From: Motiliproteus coralliicola
Lineage (GTDB): Bacteria > Pseudomonadota > Gammaproteobacteria > Pseudomonadales > Balneatricaceae
DNA: 64,000 bases
Reading direction: 5' to 3'
Assembly: GCF_003345655.1 (NCBI RefSeq)
Contig: NZ_QQOH01000001.1
Coordinates: 1,302,001 to 1,366,000, forward strand
Shown piece by piece: positions 45,751 through 54,958 of the stretch. The notes beneath the pieces are model-generated. The model did not search any database and was not told the DNA's origin. It saw only the letters and a program-made list of their open reading frames with translations. The position numbers and the translations under genes were made by a program. Numbering within the stretch: position 1 is the stretch's first letter; the number at the start of each line of letters is the position of its first letter.

Positions 45751-46632
45751 ATGCGAATTCTGTTATTTCTAGCCACCAACCTAGCTGTGATACTTATAGC
45801 AGGCGCCTCATTTACTATCTTGGGACTAGACAGTTTTCTCTATTCTCAAGGCCTAGCGATCAATTTACCCGGTATGCTTCTCTTTTGTGGAGTATTCGGT
45901 ATTGGCGGGTCTCTAGTATCTCTATTTATCTCGAAGTGGATGGCCAAACGCGCTACCGGTACTCAGATTATCGAGCAAGCTCGGACCGCCGATGAGCAGT
46001 GGCTACTCGATACCGTTGCTGAACTGTCCCAGCAAGCCGGTATCAAGATGCCGGAGGTGGGGATCTTCCCATCGCAGCAATCCAACGCGTTCGCGACCGG
46101 CTGGAATAAAAATGATGCCCTGGTGGCGGTCAGTATCGGCCTGTTGCAGCGCTTTAGCCGCGACGAAATCAAAGCCGTTATGGCCCATGAGATCGGCCAT
46201 GTCGCCAATGGTGATATGGTGACTCTGGCGATGATTCAAGGCGTGGTAAATACATTTGTTATGTTCTTTGCTCGAATCTTAGGTCATTTAATCGACAGGG
46301 TTGTGTTCAAAAATGAAGAAGGCCATGGAATTGGTTTTTACGTTGGTTGGTTCATTTCCGAAATAATCTTAGGCATCTTAGCATCCACTATTGTTGCTTG
46401 GTTCTCACGCCGCCGTGAATACCGCGCCGATGAAATGGGGGCCAAGCTGGCCAGCAGCGGAGCCATGATCAGCGCGCTGCAGCGTCTCAAGGCCGAGCAA
46501 GATCAGCCATCACAGATGCCTGATCAACTGGTAGCCTTTGGGATTTCTTCAGGATTAAAACAAGGCCTAATGAACCTTTTAGCCAGCCACCCGCCGCTGG
46601 ATGATCGCATCGACGCACTGCGTCACGGCTAA
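45751..46632 (+). CDS. htpX: membrane zinc protease HtpX
   Basis: A 293-residue inner-membrane M48 metalloprotease that helps degrade misfolded membrane proteins together with FtsH. Two N-terminal helices (about 5-25 and 35-57), the zinc site [12 protein letters not shown] near 140, two further helices (about 158-215), and the third ligand in [12 protein letters not shown] near 222. The ending [12 protein letters not shown] is typical. A sigma-32-type promoter precedes it. Segments coding for membrane parts (about 45751-45960 and 46235-46400) use visibly more AT-rich codons than the rest. Confidence 0.96.
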   Translation: MRILLFLATNLAVILIAGASFTILGLDSFLYSQGLAINLPGMLLFCGVFGIGGSLVSLFISKWMAKRATGTQIIEQARTADEQWLLDTVAELSQQAGIKMPEVGIFPSQQSNAFATGWNKNDALVAVSIGLLQRFSRDEIKAVMAHEIGHVANGDMVTLAMIQGVVNTFVMFFARILGHLIDRVVFKNEEGHGIGFYVGWFISEIILGILASTIVAWFSRRREYRADEMGAKLASSGAMISALQRLKAEQDQPSQMPDQLVAFGISSGLKQGLMNLLASHPPLDDRIDALRHG

Positions 46633-46655
46633 GCTGCCGCTGACCCAGCCGCCCA

Positions 46656-46687
46656 CAAAAAAGCCGCGATGAATCGCGGCTTTTTTT
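46656..46687. terminator. bidirectional terminator between htpX and sensor kinase gene
   Basis: GCCGCGAT (46663-46670) pairs with ATCGCGGC (46673-46680) around GA, flanked by an A-run before and a run of seven T after. It serves htpX on the plus strand and the sensor gene on the minus strand. Confidence 0.9.
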
Positions 46688-46709
46688 TGCCTCGGCGTTG
46701 GTGGACCGA

Positions 46710-48230
46710 TCAGGTTTCCGCCCCGACGCGCCGGATCGGAATCTGAATATGGATGGTGGAGCCCTGTTCCAGATCCGAGGTCACCGCCATATGGCCCCGG
46801 TGCTGCTCGGTCACGATGTAGTAGGAGAAGGACAGGTGCTTGCCGGCATCGAAATCGTCCGCACTCTCGTTGTTGCTGAAGAAGGGTTCAAACAGCACCA
46901 TCTGCTCATCTTCGGTTAACCCGACACCGTTATGGCTGAGCTTAAACCAGAGGTTGCCGAACGACTCCATCAACACCAGCTTAATCCGCGGTTCGAAGCC
47001 ATTTTGGTTCTTACGCTGCAATGCCCAGCTGGCATGTCGCAGCAGGCTCAGGAATACCTGCTGCAGCTCGGTCACATAACAGGGTACCAGCGGTAAGCTC
47101 TGGTCATACTGCTTCTCCAGCTTGATCCGCTGGAAAGACATACCACCGGCGGCCGGTATCACTTCACTGGCCAGCTGCAGGGTATGGTCCAGCAATTCCG
47201 GCACATCCGCCACCTGGCGTTTTTCATGACGGCCGCGGGCAAAGTTCAGCAGGTTACTGACGATCTTGGATACCTGTTCGCCGCGGGAGGACATATCTTC
47301 CATCACCGCCTGCAGACGCTGCATATCGGTTTCATTGTCGCTGTTGAAGTTCGGTGCGCCGTCACCACTACGGTTCTTGCTCAGCAGTCGGTCAAAGCTA
47401 CGCAGATCCATCAACAACCCCTGCAATGGCAGGTTGATATCATGGGCCATGGACGACGCCAGTTCGCCCATAAACGACATTTTGTCGTTGTGGATCAGCA
47501 TGTTTTCCGCACTGGTCTGTTTCGACACATCATCGACCAGGATAACCACCCCCTGGTTGCTGTCGTGCAACGGGTAGATGGTGATATCAAAGTGGGCCAG
47601 CCCTCGCAGGCTCTGTTTCAGATGGATCGGCTCGTTGGTTTCGATCGCCTGCCGAATATGATCGGGCACTACCGTTACCGTTGGGTAGACCTCCCAGAGT
47701 GAATTACCCAGTGCCTGGGCTGCAGGGATACCGGACACCCGCTCCACCTCATGGTTCCACTGGGTCACCCGGCCTTCAGAGTCCAGCCCCACCAGCATCA
47801 ACGGCATGGAGGTCAGGATATCCTGAATATAGGACTCCGATGCCAGCAGTTGAGCAGTGGTGTTGCGATGCTGGTCGATCTCCTGCTCCAGATTGGCGGT
47901 ACGCTCACGCACCCGCTGCTCCAACTCCCGACGGATCTTATCCAGCTCGCGGTTGGCGCGATTAGCACGACGCCGGGCCAGGTAGAGATAGACACTCAGG
48001 ATTGTCAGCAGAATGATAAAGGTGCCGGCACTCCAGTTGGCCAGATGCTGCCAATTGGTGTGGCCATCTTCCTGCCGGAACAGTGGGATTTTGGCCCAGC
48101 CGGTCTGACTATAAGAGAAGAGGAGTAAAGCACTGACGATGACGCCAGGCTTGCCCCTGGCCAAGGTCGTATAAAACACTGCTCGCCGCTGGAGAAGCGA
48201 TGAAATCCAGCCGTACAGTTTTGGGGCCAT
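46710..48230 (-). CDS. PAS sensor histidine kinase with degenerate ATPase domain
   Basis: A membrane-bound sensor protein of about 507 residues. A hydrophobic segment (about 20-40) and a second helix (AGTFIILLTILSVYLYLA) frame a short periplasmic loop, followed by a coiled coil, a PAS domain (ESYIQDILTSMPLMLVGLDSEGRVTQWN), a dimerisation/phosphoacceptor helix (GELASSMAHDINLPLQG) and a HATPase-like domain. The ATPase motifs deviate: the N-box has LLRHASWAL (Asn to His), the G1 box has HNGVGL instead of DNGxG, and the G2 box has GKHLSFS instead of GTGLGLS. ATP binding is therefore doubtful. The start is uncertain: ATG 48230 chosen, ATG 48305 possible; the frame open to 48917 crosses pepD. Confidence 0.82.
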   Translation of the reverse strand: MAPKLYGWISSLLQRRAVFYTTLARGKPGVIVSALLLFSYSQTGWAKIPLFRQEDGHTNWQHLANWSAGTFIILLTILSVYLYLARRRANRANRELDKIRRELEQRVRERTANLEQEIDQHRNTTAQLLASESYIQDILTSMPLMLVGLDSEGRVTQWNHEVERVSGIPAAQALGNSLWEVYPTVTVVPDHIRQAIETNEPIHLKQSLRGLAHFDITIYPLHDSNQGVVILVDDVSKQTSAENMLIHNDKMSFMGELASSMAHDINLPLQGLLMDLRSFDRLLSKNRSGDGAPNFNSDNETDMQRLQAVMEDMSSRGEQVSKIVSNLLNFARGRHEKRQVADVPELLDHTLQLASEVIPAAGGMSFQRIKLEKQYDQSLPLVPCYVTELQQVFLSLLRHASWALQRKNQNGFEPRIKLVLMESFGNLWFKLSHNGVGLTEDEQMVLFEPFFSNNESADDFDAGKHLSFSYYIVTEQHRGHMAVTSDLEQGSTIHIQIPIRRVGAET

Positions 48231-48521
48231 CCTTAATACATCCCAAAAAACAAAAACATAAAAACCCAATGGTAGCACAGCCCAACCCTGGGTAGAGAGC
48301 ACCATTACATGACGATGGCGATATGCCGATGGGGTCTGAATCGGTCTAGGGATTGTGGCCGCCGTCGGCAGCGCAAAAGGCCCGCCCAGAAACAGCCACG
48401 CCGGGCTCAACTGCTTGCCGATTCGGGTTATGATGGCCGCTGATTTTACCGGCGCTAACCCGGCTGGTGAAACAAACCACGGCGAACTAACCCACTCCGC
48501 GACTGATTCAGGGAACACCCA

Positions 48522-49973
48522 ATGCTCGATCAACTTGAACCTAAACTGCTGTGGCACCATTTTGCCCAGATCTGCCGGATCCCTCACCCCTCCTACCATG
48601 AAGAGGCGCTGATCCAACAGCTGGAGGCTTTCGCCGAGCAGCAGCAGCTTGAGCATTTTCGTGATCGAGCCGGCAACCTGATTATCCGCAAACCTGCCAG
48701 CCTCGGCTGCGAGCAAGCCCCGGGCGTCATTCTGCAAAGCCACGTCGATATGGTGCCGCAGAAAACCGATGACTCCGGTCATGACTTCCAGCGTGATCCG
48801 ATTCAGCCTCGAATTGTCGATGGCTGGGTGCACGCTACCGACACCACCCTGGGGGCCGATAACGGTATCGGTGTGGCCGCGTCGTTGGCGGCGCTGGAGT
48901 CCACGGAGTTGCGTCATGGTCCACTCGAAGCCCTGTTCACGATCAACGAAGAGAGCGGCATGGACGGCGCCAAGGGGCTGGAGCCGGGACGCCTTCAGGG
49001 TGAGTTGTTGCTGAACCTGGATTCCGAACAGGAGGGCGAGCTCTACGTGGGCTGTGCCGGCGGTATCGATGCCAGCGCTCGACTACCACTGCAACGGCAA
49101 GCCCTCAATCCGGATCAGACCGGGCTCCAATTGATTGTACGTGGGCTGGCCGGCGGCCACTCCGGTCTCGATATCCATCTGGGGCGCGGCAATGCCAATC
49201 AACTGTTGGCCGGCTTACTGCAACAGCTCGGGCAACAATTTGAACTGCAGTTGATCGATTTTCGCGGCGGCACCCTGCGCAACGCGATCTCCCGCCGAGC
49301 CGAAGCCCTGATCGCGGTACCATCGTCTCAATGCGAGCAGTTCCGGGCTGCGCTGGAACCGCTGAAGCAAAAACTGATCGAGCAGTTCCAACAGGTGGAG
49401 CCGCAGCTGGCGATCGGTTTACTGGAGGAGCCGCTGGATAATGAAACCGCGTTGGATGCCGACAGCTACCAACGGTTGATCGAGGCGATTCTGGCCTGCC
49501 CCCACGGGGTCGAGCGGATGCATCCCGACCTTGACGGGGTGGTCGAAACCTCCAACAACCTGGCCGCCGTCCGGGTGGCTGAACAGAGCGCCGAACTTCA
49601 GTGTCTGGCTCGCAGCGCCATTGAAGCGCAGCGCGACAAGCTGTGCCAACGGATCAGCCAGCAGCTGACACCCTTCGGCGCCGACTGTCACTTCGATGGA
49701 GCCTACCCGGGTTGGTCACCGCAACTGAATTCGCCGCTGCTGGCCACCCTGCAACAGGTGCACCAGCAACAGTTCGGTCAGCCGGCGGAGGTGATGGTGA
49801 TCCATGCGGGGCTGGAATGCGGGCTGTTGCAGACCGCCTACCCCAACTGGCAGATGATCTCATTCGGACCGACAATTCGATTCCCCCACTCCCCTGGAGA
49901 GAAGGTTGAAATCGCATCGGTCGAACGGTTCTGGGATTACCTGGGAGCCGTATTGAAGGCCCTGGCCGACTAG
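48522..49973 (+). CDS. pepD: aminoacyl-histidine dipeptidase (peptidase D)
   Basis: A 483-residue M20 family dinuclear zinc dipeptidase (PepD/carnosinase type) that splits Xaa-His and other dipeptides. Metal-ligand motifs: LQSHVDMVPQK near 78, TLGADNGIGVAASLA near 114, TINEESGMDGAKGL near 144, NLDSEQEGELYVG near 170, and the last histidine region in GPTIRFPHSPGEKVEI near 448. The lid domain (about 200-390) contains RGLAGGHSGLDIHLGRGNA. The length matches E. coli PepD (485). It diverges from the sensor kinase gene and is followed by a hairpin. Confidence 0.95.
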   Translation: MLDQLEPKLLWHHFAQICRIPHPSYHEEALIQQLEAFAEQQQLEHFRDRAGNLIIRKPASLGCEQAPGVILQSHVDMVPQKTDDSGHDFQRDPIQPRIVDGWVHATDTTLGADNGIGVAASLAALESTELRHGPLEALFTINEESGMDGAKGLEPGRLQGELLLNLDSEQEGELYVGCAGGIDASARLPLQRQALNPDQTGLQLIVRGLAGGHSGLDIHLGRGNANQLLAGLLQQLGQQFELQLIDFRGGTLRNAISRRAEALIAVPSSQCEQFRAALEPLKQKLIEQFQQVEPQLAIGLLEEPLDNETALDADSYQRLIEAILACPHGVERMHPDLDGVVETSNNLAAVRVAEQSAELQCLARSAIEAQRDKLCQRISQQLTPFGADCHFDGAYPGWSPQLNSPLLATLQQVHQQQFGQPAEVMVIHAGLECGLLQTAYPNWQMISFGPTIRFPHSPGEKVEIASVERFWDYLGAVLKALAD

Positions 49974-49998
49974 ATAACTTCACACCGGCACCAGCAAC

Positions 49999-50018
49999 AG
50001 GGCCTGTTTTCAGGCCCT
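49999..50018. terminator. hairpin between pepD and diguanylate cyclase gene
   Basis: AGGGCCTG (49999-50006) pairs perfectly with CAGGCCCT (50011-50018) across a TTTT loop, midway between the convergent stops of pepD and the cyclase gene. There is no T-run, but the position suggests a shared transcription end. Confidence 0.6.
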
Positions 50019-50021
50019 ATC

Positions 50022-50999
50022 CTATCCCGGCAGGCTGATGGTCTCCGGATCATACCGGTGGGTACAGTTCCGGCCGTTAGCCTTGGAATGATACAGCGCC
50101 GCATCGGCCTGTTTAATCCAGGTCTCGAGCGCGCCGGTGCTCGACTGAATCTGGGCGTAGCCCAGACTGATGGTGAAACTGACACTCTGGTCATCGAACT
50201 GCAGGCTCAACGCTTCGACCTCCCGGCGAATACGCTCGCAGAACTGCTCGGCGCCGTCCTGATCGGTATCACACAGGATCACCGCGTACTCTTCACCGCC
50301 ATAACGCCCGGCCATATCACTCTCACGAATCAGGCGCTGGGTCAGAGCGGCGGTGGCCTTAATCACCTCGTCACCGATCTGATGACCGTAGTTATCGTTG
50401 ATCCCTTTGAAATGGTCGATGTCGAACATCACCAGCGTCGAGATATGGCCGTAACGCAGACAGCGCTTGAACTCTCGCTGGGCCATCTCTTCCCAATGGC
50501 CGCGGTTGAACAGCCCGGTCATTCGGTCGGTGCGACTGATCTTCATCAGCTCTTTGTTCAGCGCGGTCATGTTCTGTTCGTTAACCGCAGCCTGGGTAAC
50601 GTCGTAGATCGAAATACAGATCTTATCGACCTCGCCGGTGGTCGACAGCAACGGCAGGAAGGTGATGTTCTGATACATATGCGCGGCCTGCCCGGTGATC
50701 GGCCGATAGCTTTTGAACCGGAACAGGTAGGGGCGCTGCTGCCAGGTCGAGTAGACCGGCAGGTTCAACGCCACCACCGCCTGTAGCTGCCGCAACAACC
50801 ACTCGCTGGGCAGCTCGGGGCTCAGCTCAAACAGATTGGACCCTACCGCATTGCTGACCCGGATATCGGAGTGATTCTCCATAAAATCATTCCAGGCCAC
50901 GACTCGGTAATCGGTATCGACCACAATCAATCCGACATCGATCCCCTGCAACGCCCCCATCATCCAGTGCACGTCATTGACGGATATCTGCTCAGACAT
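50022..50999 (-). CDS. PAS-GGDEF diguanylate cyclase
   Basis: A 325-residue cytoplasmic protein. An N-terminal PAS domain (about 12-135; GIDVGLIVVDTDYRVVAWNDF) is followed by a short coiled coil and a GGDEF domain (about 155-320). The active site reads GRYGGEEYAV, with an RESD inhibitory site five residues before; tyrosine in place of phenylalanine at the last position is a tolerated variant. c-di-GMP synthesis is predicted. It starts 6 bases after the stop of the response regulator gene, so the two form an operon and probably one pathway. Confidence 0.92.
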   Translation of the reverse strand: MSEQISVNDVHWMMGALQGIDVGLIVVDTDYRVVAWNDFMENHSDIRVSNAVGSNLFELSPELPSEWLLRQLQAVVALNLPVYSTWQQRPYLFRFKSYRPITGQAAHMYQNITFLPLLSTTGEVDKICISIYDVTQAAVNEQNMTALNKELMKISRTDRMTGLFNRGHWEEMAQREFKRCLRYGHISTLVMFDIDHFKGINDNYGHQIGDEVIKATAALTQRLIRESDMAGRYGGEEYAVILCDTDQDGAEQFCERIRREVEALSLQFDDQSVSFTISLGYAQIQSSTGALETWIKQADAALYHSKANGRNCTHRYDPETISLPG

Positions 51000-51005
51000 G
51001 CCTGC

Positions 51006-52007
51006 TTACTCCACCAGCCATTTAACCCGTTCCTCCAGTGCCGGTGTTGAATCACCGGTGAAGATCAGCATCAGAGTGCAGTTGATGCGTTGTTCCTGTA
51101 TCCCGTAGCGGATCCCGATCGTCAGCCGTTCTTCATCAGCACGGCCGTGCTGGAACCGCAGAGCACCAACATCGATCCCACGACCAAGCACCTCAGGATG
51201 GCCAACGCTGAACTTCAACTCCAGCTGGTCCGCCACACCAGACATACAGGCGCCGATCAGAATATTGGAGATCTCCATCAGTAGATCCAGTTGGGTGCTG
51301 CCCTCCTCCGGATCGAAAATGTAGCTCAACTCCGAAAGGTCGCTCTCGTCGATAAACAGCAGTGCCTCACCACTGATTCCGGCACAGGCAAACCCTTGAC
51401 TAACAACCGATAGGCGATGATTCGGTACCGTTTCTGCCACCACTTCGGCCAGCTGAACCCCAGGGGTCAAACGGACCTGAGGGATCGGCAGTTCGATAAA
51501 GACGTGGAGCAACCGCGCCAACAGATCCGCCGCCTGCCCCATGGCTACGTTGGCGACCTCCTGATAGCCCTCGGTGATATCAAACTCCACCTGGATATCC
51601 GAAGACAGGCTCTCGAATAATTGATCCGGCGCCTCCAGCTCCTGGAGTACCCCGTAGCGCTGCAGAATCGCATCGAGCTTGTCACGATTGATCGGTTTCT
51701 CGATGAAGTCCAGCGCTCCCAGCTCCATCACCCGACGACGCGCCTCGGGCTGGACATCCCCCGAGACCACGATCACCAGCGTCGGCAAGTCCTGGGATCG
51801 AACCACTTCGAGGACCTGGTAGCCGTCCATCAACGGCATATTCAGATCGAGGAACAGGACATGGGCCTGGCCCTCTTTAATCGCACTCAGTGCTTCGAGG
51901 CCGTTGGCGGCAAAACTGACATCCACATTCCAGTTTTCGGGTAGCGAGCGAGCCATCTGCTTGCGGGCAAAACCGGAGTCGTCACAGATTAATATCGGAA
52001 TCGGCAT
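51006..52007 (-). CDS. response regulator with CheC/CheX-type output
   Basis: A 333-residue protein. A receiver domain (about 1-120) has the acidic pair in ILICDDSGFARKQ, phospho-acceptor aspartate in LFLDLNMPLMDGYQ, and the lysine in FIEKPINRDKL. The C-terminal part (about 145-330) resembles the CheX/CheC phosphatase fold (VANVAMGQAADLLARLL near 155; LDLLMEISNILIGACMSGVAD near 240). CheC/CheX proteins remove phosphate from CheY-like receivers, so self-limiting signalling is possible. ATG 52007 gives a standard receiver start; 26 further codons upstream are not used. The PAS-GGDEF gene follows directly. Confidence 0.87.
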   Translation of the reverse strand: MPIPILICDDSGFARKQMARSLPENWNVDVSFAANGLEALSAIKEGQAHVLFLDLNMPLMDGYQVLEVVRSQDLPTLVIVVSGDVQPEARRRVMELGALDFIEKPINRDKLDAILQRYGVLQELEAPDQLFESLSSDIQVEFDITEGYQEVANVAMGQAADLLARLLHVFIELPIPQVRLTPGVQLAEVVAETVPNHRLSVVSQGFACAGISGEALLFIDESDLSELSYIFDPEEGSTQLDLLMEISNILIGACMSGVADQLELKFSVGHPEVLGRGIDVGALRFQHGRADEERLTIGIRYGIQEQRINCTLMLIFTGDSTPALEERVKWLVE

Positions 52008-52291
52008 AGTTTCGGATCTACTTCCGGATACCAAGCTCAAGGACGGAGAGCCCCTCTCTCCCCGCGCGTATGGCAACCATGGCAATACGCTTGGGACTGT
52101 CTTGAGCAGGGATTATCTCAACATCCATCGCATGGACTTCATTCATCTAGGTATAAACCGGATTCTAATCACTTAAGCTATTGATCTACCAGACCATTAG
52201 CAAATTAACCTAGATAATTTGTGGATTAAGCCTCCAAGCCTGATCCGCAAGGGCCACGCGGGCAAGCGGTAGCCCTTACGCTCGATCCGAC

Positions 52292-53041
52292 TCAGCTCTC
52301 TCCCTTGGATTCGCCACCCATTTGAGGCGCGCAAGCCAAGATCCGATCGGCCAGCCGGGAGAACGGCAGGCTCTGGATCCAGACGGTCCCGGTTCCACTA
52401 AGGGTGGTCAGGCAGAAACCTTCGGCGCCGAACAGCATCGATTTCAAGCCCGATACCATCTCGATATCGTAGTCGATCCCCTCGCTGAAGCAGACCAGGC
52501 TGCCGGTATCGAGTTTAATGGTTTCGTTATTGAGCTGTTTGCGGATCACGGTACCGCCGGCATGGATGAAGACCAGTCCATCCCCCTCCAGCTTCTGTAG
52601 GATAAAGCCTTCGCCACCGAAGAAACCGGCGCCCAGTTTCTTCGAAAAAGCGACCCCGATCTTGGTTCCCAACGCGGCGGCCAGAAAGGCATCTTTCTGG
52701 CAGTACAGAACCCCGCCCTGATGGGCCATGTTGACCGGTACGATGGAGCCTGGATAGGGTGCCGAGAAAGCCACCTTTCGGCGGTCCTGGCCCTGATTTT
52801 CAAAATGGGTCAAAAACAGCGACTCACCGGTCAGCATCCGCTTACCGGCCGAGAACAGTTTACCGAACACGCCTTGATCCGGATCCGAACCATCGCCCAT
52901 CTTGGTCTCGAAGCTGATCCCCTGCTCCATGTAATTCATCATGCCCGCTTCGGCGATCACCGTCTCTCCGGGATCAAGGCCGATCTCAACCAACTGCATC
53001 GACTCGCCCTGGATGTGGTAATCCACTTCATGACATCGCAT
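52292..53041 (-). CDS. AIM24/TIGR00266 family protein
   Basis: A 249-residue protein of the AIM24 (TIGR00266) family, a beta-helix fold related to tubby-like proteins, widespread in bacteria and mitochondria. Typical stretches: [23 protein letters not shown] near the N-terminus, [42 protein letters not shown] in the middle, and [29 protein letters not shown] near the end. No enzymatic function is established for the family. No operon partner; the gene is preceded by a 470-base gap. Confidence 0.9.
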   Translation of the reverse strand: MRCHEVDYHIQGESMQLVEIGLDPGETVIAEAGMMNYMEQGISFETKMGDGSDPDQGVFGKLFSAGKRMLTGESLFLTHFENQGQDRRKVAFSAPYPGSIVPVNMAHQGGVLYCQKDAFLAAALGTKIGVAFSKKLGAGFFGGEGFILQKLEGDGLVFIHAGGTVIRKQLNNETIKLDTGSLVCFSEGIDYDIEMVSGLKSMLFGAEGFCLTTLSGTGTVWIQSLPFSRLADRILACAPQMGGESKGES

Positions 53042-53512
53042 CTTTTATTCCTCGTCACTGTCATCGGAAGATGCTCGAAGCATATCAGCATCGTCGCCCG
53101 CCCACGACCCGTGTTGGCCACCAAAAAACCGCTACTGCCGCTGAAAACCCGATGAATGACAACAGATTACGGTTTGGCTTTCCGATAAACCCGGCCCACG
53201 CAACCGCTAAGCACGCCCCGGTAGCGGAACTCCGTAGCAGATGCTCAAGTCGGATGAACCCGATCTCTTCGACCAAAGTTATCCCGCTAAATAAAGGAAA
53301 TCGTCATATACCGGTGTTAACCTCTATGGTTCGCTGTGACGGAAAACGGTGGGCTTTTCGTAGGAAGTAACAGTGAACAGCACAGTTAAAGCCGAGCTTG
53401 CTGGATCGATTGTTATCACCCGGCAACCCGGCAAAGCCTCGGTCATCGCAATGGCTCAATGCCCTTTGTCATTGCGATGACTGAACAAGTTAGCCTTTTT
53501 AAGGAGTAATAC
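53042..53512. other. intergenic stretch before thiolase gene
   Basis: No gene is supported in this stretch. Open frames on both strands (for example 53071-53370 and 53085-53276) lack ribosome binding sites and familiar sequence. The right end contains a 12-bp perfect inverted repeat (53442-53481) and the AAGGAG site (53501-53506) of the thiolase gene. Confidence 0.45.
53442..53481 (+). promoter_or_regulatory. 12-bp perfect inverted repeat in the thiolase leader
   Basis: GTCATCGCAATG (53442-53453) and CATTGCGATGAC (53470-53481) are exact reverse complements with a 16-base spacer, ending 31 bases before the thiolase ATG. It may be an operator with two half-sites or a leader hairpin. No T-run follows directly, but TTTTT occurs at 53496-53500, so partial termination cannot be excluded. 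Confidence 0.6.
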
Positions 53513-54697
53513 ATGGCAAATCGTGATGTCTATGTCCTAAGCGCAGCCCGTTCGGCAGTTGGTGGTTTTGGCGGTTCGTTGAGCGGTATGGAGCCGGCCG
53601 AACTTGCGGGCACGGTAATGAAAGAAGCGGTATCGCGCTCTCAGGTAGACCCGAACAAGATCAACTATGTCACTGTCGGTAACTGTATTCCGACCGAAGC
53701 ACGTTCTGCTTATGTGGCTCGTGTCGCCTCAATCCAAGCTGGTCTGCCGATGGACTCGGTAGCGATGGCCGTTAACCGCCTGTGTAGCTCCGGTCTGCAA
53801 GGCATCGTAACTTCCGCGCAAGCGATCATGCTGGGTGATTGCGACTACGGCATCGGTGGTGGTGTTGAAGTCATGTCCCGTAGCGCCTACCTGGCTCCTA
53901 GCCTGCGCAACGGTGCCCGCATGGGCGATACCACCATGGTGGATGCGATGGTAGCGACCCTGACCGACCCGTTTGGTGTCGGCCACATGGGTATCACCGC
54001 CGAGAACCTGGCGGAGAAGTGGGAGATCACCCGTGAGGAGCAGGACGCGTTCGCAGCCGAGTCTCATCGTCGTGCCGCCGCCGCTATCGAAGCCGGTCAC
54101 TTCAAGTCACAGATCGTACCGATCACGCTGAAGAGTCGTCGTGGCGAAACCATCTTCGACACCGACGAGCACGTCAAGCCGGGCACTACGGCCGAGAAGC
54201 TGGGCGGTATGCGTCCGGCCTTCAAGAAAGACGGCACCGTAACGGCCGGTAACGCCTCGGGCATCAACGACGGTGCGGCCTTCTTCGTACTGGGTGGCGC
54301 CGACGCCGCCGAGCGTGACGGTTACAAGCCGATGGCTCGCCTGGTGTCCTACGCGGTCGCCGGTGTTCCGAACCACATCATGGGTGAAGGCCCGATTCCG
54401 GCCTCCAAGCTGGCGCTGGAGCGTGCTGGCCTGTCGCTGGATCAGATGGATGTGATCGAGTCCAACGAAGCTTTTGCTGCCCAAGCGATTGCGGTAGCCA
54501 AGGGTCTGGGACTGGATATGGCCAAGACCAACCCCAACGGTGGTGCGATCGCCCTGGGTCACCCGATCGGCTGTTCCGGTGCCTTTATCGCCACCAAGGC
54601 GCTATACGAGCTTGAGCGTACCAACGGCCGCTACGCACTGGTCACCATGTGTATCGGTGGTGGTCAGGGTATCGCGACCGTGTTTGAGCGCTGCTAA
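53513..54697 (+). CDS. acetyl-CoA acetyltransferase (thiolase II)
   Basis: A 394-residue thiolase that condenses two acetyl-CoA to acetoacetyl-CoA or the reverse. The nucleophilic cysteine is in AVNRLCSSGLQ near 90, the histidine in NGGAIALGHPIGCSGA near 350, and the second cysteine in VTMCIGGGQGI near 380. DVIESNEAFAAQA is the expected NEAF motif. The length is standard. It could serve polyhydroxybutyrate synthesis, ketone-body use or short-chain acid degradation; no pha, ato or fad genes are adjacent, so no symbol is given. Codon use is strongly biased (GTT, CGT, GGT-rich), which suggests high expression. Strong AAGGAG site. Confidence 0.94.
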   Translation: MANRDVYVLSAARSAVGGFGGSLSGMEPAELAGTVMKEAVSRSQVDPNKINYVTVGNCIPTEARSAYVARVASIQAGLPMDSVAMAVNRLCSSGLQGIVTSAQAIMLGDCDYGIGGGVEVMSRSAYLAPSLRNGARMGDTTMVDAMVATLTDPFGVGHMGITAENLAEKWEITREEQDAFAAESHRRAAAAIEAGHFKSQIVPITLKSRRGETIFDTDEHVKPGTTAEKLGGMRPAFKKDGTVTAGNASGINDGAAFFVLGGADAAERDGYKPMARLVSYAVAGVPNHIMGEGPIPASKLALERAGLSLDQMDVIESNEAFAAQAIAVAKGLGLDMAKTNPNGGAIALGHPIGCSGAFIATKALYELERTNGRYALVTMCIGGGQGIATVFERC

Positions 54698-54720
54698 TAC
54701 CCGCCTCCCGACAGGCAGAC

Positions 54721-54751
54721 AATCGGCGATCTTCGGGTCGCCGATTTTTTT
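54721..54751 (+). terminator. rho-independent terminator after thiolase gene
   Basis: AATCGGCGA (54721-54729) pairs with TCGCCGATT (54738-54746) around an 8-base loop, followed by T to 54751; 24 bases past the thiolase stop. Confidence 0.9.
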
Positions 54752-54958
54752 GCCCATGCCGCCGTATTTTCCGGCCAAAAACTTGGCCAAGCCCACTGAA
54801 AAGTCAAAAAATCTTCAGCCAATCAAGCACTTTGCTTTCTTTTGATTTATATCAATTCTATATTAAGCAGTCCGCCGATCGCTGCCATGACTGCGATCAG
54901 CAGCTTTACGGATTCGATTAACAGACAAACGGACTTGGCTATCTGAAGAGACGTCTAC

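Noticed and set aside
48231-48917. Upstream extension of the sensor kinase frame
   Set aside because: It runs antisense through the start of pepD and its sequence is not protein-like before about 48305.
54873-54880. GCCGATCG upstream of the second chemoreceptor, like a sigma-28 -10 element
   Set aside because: No TAAA/TCAAG-type -35 element at the required spacing; the nearest is three bases too far.
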